NCBI GenBank assembly: GCA_029210265.1
Contig: JARGNP010000007.1
Span: 1-64,000, forward strand
Length of the DNA: 64,000 bases
Reading direction: 5' to 3'
DNA from: Legionellaceae bacterium
GTDB lineage: Bacteria > Pseudomonadota > Gammaproteobacteria > Legionellales > Legionellaceae
Within the stretch, counting starts at the first letter, position 1; every line of letters begins with the position of its first letter. The notes under the pieces were generated by a model. The model was not told the origin of the DNA and ran no database searches. It was given only the letters and a program-made list of their open reading frames with translations. The position numbers and the translations under genes were made by a program. Below are positions 16,906 to 26,041 of the stretch, in pieces.

Positions 16906-17061
16906 ATGAAAACGTTATTATCATGCGCATGTATGACTATAATCATACTAAGCTTAAGCGCCTGCGGACAAAAAGGCCCCCTATATTTACCAGATGATAA
17001 TAGCAAGCAGGAGCAATCCCATGAATCTAAAATTTACAAAAATGCACGGGCTAGGCAATGA
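16906..17061 (+). CDS. lptM: Small lipoprotein LptM (YifL family)
   Basis: A 51-residue lipoprotein preceded by GAGAA at five bases. It has a lipobox LSAC with acceptor Cys20, followed directly by the family hallmark CGQKGPLYLP. LptM in E. coli assists maturation of the LptD translocon for lipopolysaccharide. The reading frame runs 41 bases into dapF, which starts inside it in another frame, and the lptM-dapF order is the conserved one. It is very short and easily missed. Confidence 0.88.
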   Translation: MKTLLSCACMTIIILSLSACGQKGPLYLPDDNSKQEQSHESKIYKNARARQ

Positions 17062-17851
17062 TTTTATGGTGATTGACGCCACGCGTCATACAATTCAACT
17101 AACACCAGAAATGATTCAAACCTTAAGTCGTCGTGATACCGGCGTTGGGTTTGACCAGTGCCTACTTGTTGAGCCCAGCACACAACCTGATATTGATTTT
17201 TTTTACCGTATTTTTAATGCCAACGGTACACCTGTGGGTCAATGCGGGAACGGTGCACGCTGCCTTGCACGGTTTATTCAATATAACAAGCTCTCACCTA
17301 AAACAACCCTACGGGTTGCAACAACAACAACCGAACTTACGTTGAATATTAATCCAGATGATTCGGTTACGGTTGATATGGGCTGTCCTGTTTGGGAACC
17401 ACAAAACATCCCACTTACAGAAGCCGCTGAAGCTGAAAGCTATGCACTTACGCTCGAGCATCATTCACCCGTACGTGTTCATGCCGTCGCACTCGGAAAC
17501 CCTCATGCGATCATGATGGTAGATAATATAGAACAAGCGCCAGTTGATAAATTAGGACCAGAGATTGAAACACATCCATTTTTTCCGGAGCATACGAACG
17601 TAGGATTTCTTGAGTTAGATAACCAAGATCATATTTTACTTCGGGTACACGAACGTGGTACCGGCGAAACACGGGCATGTGGCAGTGGCGCCGCGGCGGC
17701 AGCCGCTGTGGCTCGGCGTTTTTATGGCTTAGATGCAAAGATTCGAGTAAGCGTCCCCGGCGGGGATTTATGGATAGATTGGGCAGGTACAAACAGCTCG
17801 CTTAAGCTTACGGGCCCAGCTGAGTTTGTGTACGAAGGGAAAATAACCTAA
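17021..17851 (+). CDS. dapF: Diaminopimelate epimerase
   Basis: Converts LL- to meso-diaminopimelate for peptidoglycan and lysine. The 276-residue protein starts LKFTKMHGLGNDFMVID. The catalytic Cys pair lies in GQCGNGARCLARF and ETRACGSGAAAAAAVA. LGNPHAIM and PGGDLWI complete the family pattern. ATG 17021 follows AGGAG by seven bases; an upstream ATG at 16994 lacks a site. It is translationally overlapped with lptM. Confidence 0.97.
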   Translation: MNLKFTKMHGLGNDFMVIDATRHTIQLTPEMIQTLSRRDTGVGFDQCLLVEPSTQPDIDFFYRIFNANGTPVGQCGNGARCLARFIQYNKLSPKTTLRVATTTTELTLNINPDDSVTVDMGCPVWEPQNIPLTEAAEAESYALTLEHHSPVRVHAVALGNPHAIMMVDNIEQAPVDKLGPEIETHPFFPEHTNVGFLELDNQDHILLRVHERGTGETRACGSGAAAAAAVARRFYGLDAKIRVSVPGGDLWIDWAGTNSSLKLTGPAEFVYEGKIT

Positions 17852-17861
17852 AGCAACTAAG

Positions 17862-19991
17862 CTAAATAGACGGTGAGGTATCATCAGGCTCATCATTGTC
17901 TAATGCTTGCCGTTTTTCAAACAAAGTACGGCGTATATCTCGGATTGCCTCACGACTTAACGGTTGATTAACAACCTCTTCTGTGAGCTCATCAACCCCT
18001 TTTGGCGTCACGGCTCTCAGGCTTTGCTCTTCGGCCAATGCAATCCACCCCTGCAAAACATCATCAAGCTCCTCATCGGCAAGATCTAATTTTCCCGAAA
18101 CCATCAGCTCAAGGCCTATGTCTTGTTCTTGCTGTAGTAATATTTGAAACGCCGCATAATCTTCTGAAGCTTGAAATATTTCAAATGTTTGATAATCATG
18201 TGTTAATGCCGTAAGGTCTGGCTCACTGCTAAACTCAAATAAAAACTGCTCTCGCACCAAAGAGCGAATCGTGTTTTTAAGTATTTCAACCGTTAATTTT
18301 TCAATATCTTGATCTTGGTTTTTTAAATACGCTTGTGCGGCCTGACGAATAAGAGGCATAAGTTTAAGCATGGCTCCTTGAGGCGTAATATATTTTAACT
18401 CGACTTCAGGATGAATCCCCACCAATTTCTCAATAATTTTATTAAACGTTCCTGATGCACAGGCAGCTTTATCCGCGCCATCCCGATCTTCAAAATCATC
18501 GGAAAGGTTATAAGCTCGTTGTATCTCATAAAGGCCTTGAAGAAATAAATTCTTAGCATCGTCTTTTGATCCTTGTCGCTGCTCATCATCATGTATTGCA
18601 GACCAGGCAAAAGCTAAAAGTTGTTTTGTCGTAATGCCCGACGTTGGATCTTTAAAGTCATGAGATGCATGAGCAAGTTTTTGAATCGCGCGTTGTTCAA
18701 TATCGTGACCTTCTTGGGCATTCACCCATGTTTCAATTTTTTCAAGCTCGTCTTCTAGATCAACAATCACTGTGCCATACCGCGCGCTCAAACGTTTTGC
18801 CGAATCAGAAACGGTTTGATGCACACTGGCTGTATGCGTGCTTTGAGCTTGGTTCAATGCGTCATCTTGTTCTCTTTCGATACCGAGAAGATCATGTAAA
18901 ATATAGCGTTCGAGATGCACACGACCTGCTTCTGGATTAATCTGATTCGCGCGACAAAGTTGACGTATGTGATTCCAGGTCTCTTGCGTAAACAAATGTT
19001 CTGGGATATGCGCCCATGCCTGATGCATACCGTCAGAGAATAAAATAGTAGAATAAGCCATAATTTGCTGCATTTGACGTGTAAGATCAGCTGAGTCTTC
19101 TTCCAAAAGGTTAGCTTCGTCCAAACTAAAGATAAGGCTATCAAAACCCATCGAGCATTGGGGTTCGGTAATCCGCGCTCGATACGCCTCTCCTTGCTCT
19201 CCATCTAAAAGACCTAAGCTGTGAAGCATGATAAATGATGGAACAAAACACATCGGCTGTGGCTGCTCAGCGATTTCATATCGACTCAGAAGTGCATCCA
19301 CACTGTTAAATTCTGCGTGCTCCTGAATCAATCCAAGTGCTTCAACAAGCGAACTTGGATCTTGATGTGAAGCAATCAATTTCAAATCTTCTTGTGCATG
19401 CTCTTCCTGTAAAAAGCCTTGTTTTTGAGCGCTAGTAAGCGCCTGACAAAGTTCTGATTGATTGTGATGGCTTGCAACAAGATTAAGATTTGCTTGTGCA
19501 TACTCACCGCTTAACAAACCTGTGGCACCAAGAAATTGAAGCACATAAGAAAAATAGGTTGGGTTCTTAATATGAGCTAACATCAACAGCATAGGTTTTG
19601 TATTTTCCTCGTTGAGAAACCCTAATTTTTTGAGCTCTACGAGAGCGTTCGCAATACCGTATGAATCATTCTGGCTAACGACGGCATCAAAATACGACTG
19701 CGCATGCGGTCCTATCAATAACTTATGCTCTTGGAGAGCACTTAGAGCTTGACCAAAAAAAGATTTAGAAAATGCATCATGCGCTTCACGTAAATTTTGC
19801 TCTGTTGGTGTAGGAGCGCTCACATAAGCGTTATAAACACGCCACGCACTCTCAAGTGAAGGGTTTTTATCATCCATAGCATTCAGTGCTTTCGTCAAGG
19901 CATTAGAGGTCTCGACGGATGCACCTACATTTTGGTACGTTCGCTTGAAATCACACAACCCTTTTATATGCGTTCGCGATACAACAGGCAT
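17862..19991 (-). CDS. Large helical-repeat protein, candidate effector
   Basis: A 709-residue soluble protein without signal peptide. Four tandem helical repeats of about 34-35 residues run from about 91 to 228; conserved elements are the N-terminal L-x-x-E/G-x-A-Q and a central SH(H/Q)(N/D)P/QS followed by L-x-x-AL. A degenerate fifth follows near 261-305. A separate C-terminal domain at about 430-590 contains ITTKQLLAFAWSAIHDDE, LFLQGLYEIQRAYNLS, and ASGTFNKIIEKLVGIHPEVE. From memory this domain recurs in large proteins of Legionella and relatives, but I cannot name it. The last 15 residues are acidic. GAGGAG lies eight bases before the ATG. Function is not assigned. Confidence 0.65.
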   Translation of the reverse strand: MPVVSRTHIKGLCDFKRTYQNVGASVETSNALTKALNAMDDKNPSLESAWRVYNAYVSAPTPTEQNLREAHDAFSKSFFGQALSALQEHKLLIGPHAQSYFDAVVSQNDSYGIANALVELKKLGFLNEENTKPMLLMLAHIKNPTYFSYVLQFLGATGLLSGEYAQANLNLVASHHNQSELCQALTSAQKQGFLQEEHAQEDLKLIASHQDPSSLVEALGLIQEHAEFNSVDALLSRYEIAEQPQPMCFVPSFIMLHSLGLLDGEQGEAYRARITEPQCSMGFDSLIFSLDEANLLEEDSADLTRQMQQIMAYSTILFSDGMHQAWAHIPEHLFTQETWNHIRQLCRANQINPEAGRVHLERYILHDLLGIEREQDDALNQAQSTHTASVHQTVSDSAKRLSARYGTVIVDLEDELEKIETWVNAQEGHDIEQRAIQKLAHASHDFKDPTSGITTKQLLAFAWSAIHDDEQRQGSKDDAKNLFLQGLYEIQRAYNLSDDFEDRDGADKAACASGTFNKIIEKLVGIHPEVELKYITPQGAMLKLMPLIRQAAQAYLKNQDQDIEKLTVEILKNTIRSLVREQFLFEFSSEPDLTALTHDYQTFEIFQASEDYAAFQILLQQEQDIGLELMVSGKLDLADEELDDVLQGWIALAEEQSLRAVTPKGVDELTEEVVNQPLSREAIRDIRRTLFEKRQALDNDEPDDTSPSI

Positions 19992-20156
19992 TATTTTATC
20001 TCCTCAGCATAAGTCACATACGCCCTCTAATAGCTCACAAAAGCGCATAATATATTTACACTATAGCTTACCCGTTCTTTTTTGCGACATTCTGAGCAAT
20101 AAATTACACCAATGCATGAGTGTCTGTACCAATGCTATTATTGTAACGCCTTAACC

Positions 20157-21167
20157 TCAAACATAAGCGTACGATGGCGGCGGAGGACACAAGCCATCAA
20201 ACATCGCAGGCATGTCTGATGGCTCAAGGTATGAAAAAATACCAAACCTAATCACATCTTGATTCAACCGTGGGCGATTAATTGCTTCCGTTTGCTCGAG
20301 CGCATAAAACGTCTGAGTATTTTGCCACGACTCCCATTTATCCGTGAGCTTTTCGGTATTAAATACTATTTTTTTTCGATGCATCGAGTTCAGCGTTTCA
20401 AACAAAATCACCTGTGTTGCTTCAGAATAAAACGGCTCAAAGGGAGTGCAAAGCTCAATGGTTTCTACTGCATCTGGTATCAACGCAATCACATAACGTA
20501 GTTGTTCTAAATCTAATGTATTTTCTGATTCTAAATCCAAACAAATATGTTTAATCTCAAGATGTTCGTTTAAATATTCGGTCAGAATTTCATGTGCTGG
20601 CCGTAGATCAAAACAATCCATGAGATAAAATACACAATAATAGAACGTATTGCTTATTAAAAAGAAAAAATTGATCGCCGTGGCAAAAGGAAAAATGGCA
20701 AGATGATAAAAGCAAGCGGGTATTGCATACACGTCGTAAACCAGGTCAAGTGTGTTATCCAGTATACGAAAAAACATGATGGCGCTAAAAATAACGAAAA
20801 GCCCTGCAAGAAAATACAATCCGGGGACACTCACAAGCCAAGAAAGAAATAATTCTAAGCCGCGCTCTAAAGCCATTAAAAAAAAGTCGATACCTACGTA
20901 AGCAAATAGGCACGAAATTGCTAAAAGAAAGAAATAAGAATATTGAAGCAAGGCTATCGTAAGACTAAACCCCATAAAAACAGAACCCAGACACACCAAC
21001 GCAAGCTGAAGTAATGTGCTGACAAGATGAAACGCCGAAAAAATAAGGTCTGTTTCAATAAAACTATATTTGGCCCTGTCATAACGATGGTTTTTTATGC
21101 CATATTTTATTGAGGCATCCGTATACCCTTCAATCAACATCGATTGTTTCGTATTTATAGACGGCAC
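20157..21167 (-). CDS. Unknown membrane protein with C-terminal soluble domain
   Basis: A 336-residue protein with about four to six hydrophobic segments in its first 180 residues (LVSTLLQLALVCLGSVFMGF, YSYFFLLAISCLFAYVG, WLVSVPGLYFLAGLFVIFSA, IFPFATAINFFFLISNTFYY). The soluble C-terminal half, with IKHICLDLESENTLDLEQLR, could be a degenerate leucine-rich segment. It ends PPPPSYAYV. The start GTG 21167 is uncertain. No family recognised. The architecture of membrane region plus short acidic soluble tail resembles the protein at 37744. Confidence 0.6.
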   Translation of the reverse strand: MPSINTKQSMLIEGYTDASIKYGIKNHRYDRAKYSFIETDLIFSAFHLVSTLLQLALVCLGSVFMGFSLTIALLQYSYFFLLAISCLFAYVGIDFFLMALERGLELFLSWLVSVPGLYFLAGLFVIFSAIMFFRILDNTLDLVYDVYAIPACFYHLAIFPFATAINFFFLISNTFYYCVFYLMDCFDLRPAHEILTEYLNEHLEIKHICLDLESENTLDLEQLRYVIALIPDAVETIELCTPFEPFYSEATQVILFETLNSMHRKKIVFNTEKLTDKWESWQNTQTFYALEQTEAINRPRLNQDVIRFGIFSYLEPSDMPAMFDGLCPPPPSYAYV

Positions 21168-21220
21168 AATAAATCCCAGGCACGAGAAGGACTCTAATTA
21201 TACATGGTGTCTTAATTAAA

Positions 21221-22060
21221 TCAATTTAACTTCCAGCGCCGGTGTAACCACCACCATTGCTCAGGGTGTGCAAGAATGATTTTTTCGAGCGCGCGATTAT
21301 AAGCGCAGGTATTATGATAAAGTGCGGCTTGATTGCCCGGCTTGTCTTCCCAGGCAATGGCCTCATGAAATTCAAGTACATGCCGGCCATTCGGCAAACG
21401 ATAACTTGCCGCAGGCACAACCGGCACACCTGTATTTCGTGAGAAAGTAGCTAAACTTCGATACGTTCCGGCTTTTTTTCCAAAAAACTCGGCGGCAATC
21501 CCGTCTCGATTTGCAAGCGAGGCATGCTGATCTAAGACAAACACCACGGCGTGATTTTTATCTAAAGCCTCTGTAACATGCTGCAATGCATTGGCTTTCG
21601 TAATGACGTTGAGACCTGCTTGGTAATAGCGCCGAAATAAAATTTTCTCAAGCGTTTTATTCCCAATCAAACGACGAATAAAATGAAATTGGCCCTGAAA
21701 CTGCTTAAAATTGGCAATGCCACCCAGTGGGGCAAATTCCCAACTCCCAAAATGTCCTGTTAGTACGAGCACGCCTTTGTTTTGAGCGGCAACTTCAAGC
21801 AAGCGCTCATGCCCCCGTACTTCGACACGCGAGCACAACTCACGCTCACTCATAAAGCGCAATTGAATGGTTTCTTTGATTGAGCGTGCCAAATGCGAAT
21901 AAAACGCTTTGACCAAATGTAATTTTTGAGGCTGACTTAGCTTATCACCAAACACATGATCAATATTATTTAAAATGACTTGCTTACGATAAGGCAAAAA
22001 TCGATATAAAAAACGCCCTGTTTTTGAAACAGACAAGGCATCAATCTGTTGATTAAGCAT
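21221..22060 (-). CDS. LpxL/HtrB-family acyltransferase of the long-chain acyl cluster
   Basis: A 279-residue membrane-associated acyltransferase. The catalytic H-x4-E is in LVLTGHFGSWEFAPLG; downstream are LDQHASLANRDGI, FFGKKAGTYRSLA, and the C-terminal PEQWWWLHRRWK typical of lipid A late acyltransferases. It is last in an operon whose order parallels rhizobial acpXL-fabZXL-fabF2XL-fabF1XL-lpxXL, so it probably transfers the operon's product to lipid A. ATG 22060 or GTG 22066 could be the start; both overlap the upstream gene. A general phospholipid acyltransferase is the alternative. Confidence 0.8.
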   Translation of the reverse strand: MLNQQIDALSVSKTGRFLYRFLPYRKQVILNNIDHVFGDKLSQPQKLHLVKAFYSHLARSIKETIQLRFMSERELCSRVEVRGHERLLEVAAQNKGVLVLTGHFGSWEFAPLGGIANFKQFQGQFHFIRRLIGNKTLEKILFRRYYQAGLNVITKANALQHVTEALDKNHAVVFVLDQHASLANRDGIAAEFFGKKAGTYRSLATFSRNTGVPVVPAASYRLPNGRHVLEFHEAIAWEDKPGNQAALYHNTCAYNRALEKIILAHPEQWWWLHRRWKLN

Positions 22061-23339
22061 TATCACAAGCTTTCATGGTAACCGCTACATTCATGCTACC
22101 AAAGCCGCGATTAATTAATAACGCGTGCTTTGAATTACTAGCGAGTTCTTGTGGTTTGGTTAGTAAATTTAAATGCTCGCAAGCCTGCGCAGGTGTATCT
22201 AAATTTGCAATACCAGGTAGCTTACGTGCTTTTAATGCCTTTGCGGCTAACGCGGCGTCCATAAGGCCTGAGGTACATAACGTATGCCCCATCGCCCACT
22301 TAAAGCCTGTCACAGGTACAGGTGTACTCCCCTGAATACGGTTGATTGCATGTGCTTCACTGATATCTGATTTAGGATTTCCGTTACCGTGTGCCACGAT
22401 AAATGCCAAATCATCCGACGTGATTTTTTGAGCTTCGAGTGCTTGACGCAAAACATCGGTAAGCGCATCGCCTGACGCTTCAATCGAAAATAAACCCGAG
22501 CCTTCTGTTCGAGCAAGTCCACCGGTAATTTCTACATACGTCGTCGCGCCGCGTGCCTTAGCACTTGCTTCAGACTCAAGCACGAGTGCTGCCGCGCCTT
22601 CTGCGAGAATCGTCCCATCATGGCCGGCATCAAACGGCTTTAAGTGCTTCGCACTTAAGAGCCCAAGACGCTCATAATAAAACGAGGCTTGCAAGTCCGT
22701 TCCAACATCGTAAGCCACCACAACAACCCGATCTGCCTGACCTGATTGAATGGCGTGATACGCCTCAAGCAACGCTTGCATACCTCCAGTCGCGTGATTC
22801 ACAACATTATGGTTCGCGCCTTTGAAGCCATACGTAATGCCGGTATAAGCTAATACGTTATTGGGCAAAATACGCAAAAGCCACATCGGGTGCACTTCAC
22901 TCATCAAGTCAGCACCAAAAGCTTGCATATTATTTTGAGTTTTAGCCATCAACGGTAAAAAATCATATTGCTGATAATATTTATTGCCTGGTGAGCCAAC
23001 AAAAACACCTGTTTTTTCGTTGAATACCGTAGGATTATCTAAAGCATCACGATACGGCAGTATTTGGCTATCTTCGATGGCTTGCATAGCCGCCGAAATA
23101 CCTAGAACATCTTGGCGTGAGATCGCTTTTAATAATTTTCGCTCGGGGAGCATCTTCGCGGGCTTATACTCTTTAAGCTCGCCCCCGAGTCGATGCGACC
23201 AGTTGGATATATCTGAATTTTGTATTTCATCAATGCCTGTATTGCCTGCGAGCATGGCTTCCCACATCGCATCTATATTCATGCCCGATGCACTCACAGC
23301 GCCAACACCTGTGACCATTACGCGTGTTAAATCACTCAT
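22053..23339 (-). CDS. Ketosynthase-beta-like protein lacking the active-site cysteine
   Basis: A 428-residue thiolase-fold protein of the FabF family. At the nucleophile position the sequence reads VVNHATGGMQALLEA, with His182 (or the next Ala, depending on alignment) where FabF has Cys. The other active-site residues remain: the first His in VAHGNGNPKSD, and Lys plus second His in GFKWAMGHTLCTSG. It overlaps the catalytic ketosynthase gene by four bases. The pair resembles KS-alpha/KS-beta (chain length factor) pairs of type II polyketide systems, so it may set acyl length or decarboxylate malonyl-ACP. It cannot condense by the normal mechanism. Confidence 0.85.
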   Translation of the reverse strand: MSDLTRVMVTGVGAVSASGMNIDAMWEAMLAGNTGIDEIQNSDISNWSHRLGGELKEYKPAKMLPERKLLKAISRQDVLGISAAMQAIEDSQILPYRDALDNPTVFNEKTGVFVGSPGNKYYQQYDFLPLMAKTQNNMQAFGADLMSEVHPMWLLRILPNNVLAYTGITYGFKGANHNVVNHATGGMQALLEAYHAIQSGQADRVVVVAYDVGTDLQASFYYERLGLLSAKHLKPFDAGHDGTILAEGAAALVLESEASAKARGATTYVEITGGLARTEGSGLFSIEASGDALTDVLRQALEAQKITSDDLAFIVAHGNGNPKSDISEAHAINRIQGSTPVPVTGFKWAMGHTLCTSGLMDAALAAKALKARKLPGIANLDTPAQACEHLNLLTKPQELASNSKHALLINRGFGSMNVAVTMKACDNA

Positions 23340-24637
23340 ATTCGCCCCCTCTCAAACTCAGGATGCTTAAACAATAAACAACTGTTCGTACCCCCAAATC
23401 CAAACGAATTCGACAGCACCACACCGAGCGCTTTTTCACGTGTGCCTTCGGCAACATAATCTAAATCACACGCCGGATCGGGTGTGGTCTGATTTTTCGT
23501 CATAGGAACCGTTGCATGCTTAATGGCTAAGACTGAGATTGCGGCTTCGATGGCACCTGCTGCAGCAATCAAATGCCCCGTTTGACTCTTAGTTGAACTC
23601 ACGGGTAGCTTGTACGCACGCTCACCAAACACTGCTTTGATAGCATTTGTTTCACTTAAATCATTCATTTTAGTGGATGTACCGTGGGCATTAATATAAT
23701 CCACATCTGAAGGTTGAACGCCCGCATCAGAAAGTGCACCTTGAATGGCTTGATTCGCACCATCACCATCAGGATGTGAATCCGTAATACGATAGGAGCT
23801 CAAGGTATTACCTTCGCCAGCAAGTTCAGCATAAATTTTTGCGCCACGTGCTTTTGCTTTATCCCACGACTCAAGCACTAAAAAAGCCGAGCCCTCACCC
23901 AAAACAAACCCATTACGTGAGCCATCAAAAGGACGACTCGCCGTTTCAGGTGTTTCGTTATAAGAAGATAAAGCCCCGAGCAAGCAAAAACTTGAAACGC
24001 CCAAAGGATTAATCATGGAGTCAAATCCACCGGCTAACATATAATCGGCTTCACCTCGACGAATCACTTGCATGGCAAGCCCAAGCGCCTGGCCTCCTGA
24101 GGCACATGCAGTATGCACCGAGTTCGCATAACCTGTGATACCAAATTCTTGGATAAGCAAAGAAAGACCACTATTTGAGGCCGTTCGTCCAAAATCGTTC
24201 AAACGATAAAACGCGTCGCCTTGTTGCTGTAATACGTTCCAGTCAACCGCGCCATCAGGTGCTGCGGTTTGCTGGAATCGACTGAGATGATCAAAATCAC
24301 CGGTCATCATGCCACTACCGGCCACAAGTCCAAAACGAGGATTATCAGCCATAGTCTTAGGGTGAATACCTGCGTCTTCAAGCGCTTCGGTTGCAGCATC
24401 TAACGCAAATTGTGTAAACGGCATCGCAAAGCGATGATGTTTACCCGAATGAACCGCACGTGGCGTATAATTGGTGACTTCAGCCGCAAAGTGCACAGGA
24501 AAACCTGAAGCATCAAATTGTTGAATAGCGCCCATACCTGAGTTTCCGGCCATGAGCCCCTGCCATGTACTCCGTGCATCATGTCCCAAAGGAGATACCA
24601 CACCAATACCCGTAATGGCAACACGCCGCTGATTCAT
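23336..24637 (-). CDS. 3-oxoacyl-ACP synthase (FabF family) of the long-chain acyl cluster
   Basis: A 433-residue condensing enzyme. It has the full Cys-His-His set: Cys178 in HTACASGGQALGLAM, His in NAHGTSTKMNDLSE, and Lys plus His in STKSQTGHLIAAAGAIE. It starts RRVAITGIGVVSPLG and ends SNSFGFGGTNSCLLF. It overlaps the dehydratase and the Cys-less partner by four bases each, so translation is probably coupled. Chain length is not readable; the cluster context suggests very long or modified acyl chains instead of housekeeping synthesis. Confidence 0.92.
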   Translation of the reverse strand: MNQRRVAITGIGVVSPLGHDARSTWQGLMAGNSGMGAIQQFDASGFPVHFAAEVTNYTPRAVHSGKHHRFAMPFTQFALDAATEALEDAGIHPKTMADNPRFGLVAGSGMMTGDFDHLSRFQQTAAPDGAVDWNVLQQQGDAFYRLNDFGRTASNSGLSLLIQEFGITGYANSVHTACASGGQALGLAMQVIRRGEADYMLAGGFDSMINPLGVSSFCLLGALSSYNETPETASRPFDGSRNGFVLGEGSAFLVLESWDKAKARGAKIYAELAGEGNTLSSYRITDSHPDGDGANQAIQGALSDAGVQPSDVDYINAHGTSTKMNDLSETNAIKAVFGERAYKLPVSSTKSQTGHLIAAAGAIEAAISVLAIKHATVPMTKNQTTPDPACDLDYVAEGTREKALGVVLSNSFGFGGTNSCLLFKHPEFERGRI

Positions 24638-25539
24638 GCTATCTCCCTGACTTCAACCATAACTAATTCCAATACACATACCCGCTTGCCAAAGCTACTC
24701 ACACGACACGAAAGCACAAGCTCACCGTTTTGTTGAGATTTTAGCTTCATGGCAGCACTTATCACAGCTCCAGGCGAAACAAAATCACTCATCTTAATGC
24801 GTTGCATACATTGTACACGGTACGCTTTATCAAAAACTAACTGCTCCACAAAATGCCGCCCAAGATTCATGACGCACTCTAATAAAACCGTCATGGGTAA
24901 GACCGGTTTTTTAGGAAAGTGATCAGGAAAATACGGCGCTGCTCGTGTGATGCATTTCTCTGCCGTAATACTCACACCGGGATCATGCTCGATAATGCGA
25001 TCAAAATGCACCAAGCCGTTCACATGATGCAGTTTATCACCGGCAGATTCGTTCAATGGTGCACGCAAAAGCTGCTCATCAGATAACTCGCCCGGTCGAT
25101 TTAAATTAAGCTCATTAAATTGTGTACGTACCACATCGACATCAATAAAATCATCCATCGGCAAAAGCGGGCCAAGCGCGCCCGTTAGCTCAAACACCAC
25201 TTCTTCACCTACACGAGCCGTTCCGTGGTACTGCACGGCTGAATCATCCAGTGAATCCAAGTGTGTTTCAAGCTGAAGTGTCTCACCCACATACACCGGG
25301 CGATGCAGCGTGGCTCGTTCGGCAATACCGGCTACAGGTCGCCTTGTAAAGTTATTGCTTAACATCACGTTCCAGGCAGCCAATTGCCCGACGGTCTCTC
25401 CGACTAAAGACGGAACAAAATAACGCCTATTTTGCTCATCAAGACATAGATAGTAATCATCAGGCGTGACGTGTTTAATGCCTTGCGTCACCCCTCCTGG
25501 GGTTAACGCAAGAATACGATCGACGAATAAGAAATGCAT
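24634..25539 (-). CDS. Double-hotdog 3-hydroxyacyl-ACP dehydratase
   Basis: A 301-residue protein with two hotdog halves. The C-terminal half is FabZ-like with the catalytic His and Glu region PDHFPKKPVLPMTVLLECVM. The N-terminal half has the degenerate equivalent RRYFVPSLVGETVGQLAAW, where Tyr replaces His, so only one half looks catalytic. The N-terminus MHFLFVDRILALTPGG is the FabZ opening. It lies between the ACP and ketosynthase genes in the operon. Single-domain FabZXL (about 150 residues) is its nearest functional analogue in rhizobia, so the double form is a variation. Confidence 0.8.
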   Translation of the reverse strand: MHFLFVDRILALTPGGVTQGIKHVTPDDYYLCLDEQNRRYFVPSLVGETVGQLAAWNVMLSNNFTRRPVAGIAERATLHRPVYVGETLQLETHLDSLDDSAVQYHGTARVGEEVVFELTGALGPLLPMDDFIDVDVVRTQFNELNLNRPGELSDEQLLRAPLNESAGDKLHHVNGLVHFDRIIEHDPGVSITAEKCITRAAPYFPDHFPKKPVLPMTVLLECVMNLGRHFVEQLVFDKAYRVQCMQRIKMSDFVSPGAVISAAMKLKSQQNGELVLSCRVSSFGKRVCVLELVMVEVREIA

Positions 25540-25542
25540 GAC

Positions 25543-25959
25543 TTAGGCCGTAGCAGCGTCTGCAGGTTGCGTTGCTTTTGCAGCAATAATCAACTTGCAA
25601 AATGTTTCAACCGTAAAGAGCATAGGAATCTCATTGACCTTAAGATTAGGTGTAAAATGCTCTTCGGGTACTTCGTTCAAATAATTTTTTAAAGCAACCA
25701 TACCTTCAGCGGTTAAAACACCAGCTGATTCAAACTCTTCTTCGCTTAACGTACCGCGAGCATTTTTCTCAAGCTGACCACGTGGAATTTTAACAGAAAA
25801 TTCTTTTTCCAGCTGGAAGACCAAATCAAGAAAATCAATCGACTCGGCGCCCAAATCAGCAATCAAACGTGAGTTTAAGCTCACATCGGCTTCGTCAATC
25901 ACCAACACATCCGCAATAATTTCTTGAACTTTCGGGTAAACATTTTCTACATTCATCAT
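25543..25959 (-). CDS. AcpXL-like acyl carrier protein with C-terminal extension
   Basis: A 138-residue carrier. The phosphopantetheine Ser lies in DLGAESIDFLDLVFQLEKEF, and the following KIPRGQ segment strongly resembles rhizobial AcpXL (DLG-DS-DFLDI-F--DKEFGIKIP), not FabA/B-type AcpP. It is longer than AcpXL (about 92) and ends in an Ala-rich tail. Helix II residues after the Ser are acidic. ATG 25959 follows AAGGA. It is second in the operon, after the enoyl reductase. It probably carries the growing long chain. Confidence 0.85.
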   Translation of the reverse strand: MMNVENVYPKVQEIIADVLVIDEADVSLNSRLIADLGAESIDFLDLVFQLEKEFSVKIPRGQLEKNARGTLSEEEFESAGVLTAEGMVALKNYLNEVPEEHFTPNLKVNEIPMLFTVETFCKLIIAAKATQPADAATA

Positions 25960-26041
25960 CACAATCCTTTACGCATCAACAGGTTTAGAAAGCTCCGAAT
26001 TGTAGCACAAGTTTTTCCAGCATGGCATGCTAATTATATGC

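Noticed and set aside
16812-16997. 61-codon open frame upstream of dapF
   Set aside because: It is out of frame with the convincing lptM lipoprotein that covers the same bases.
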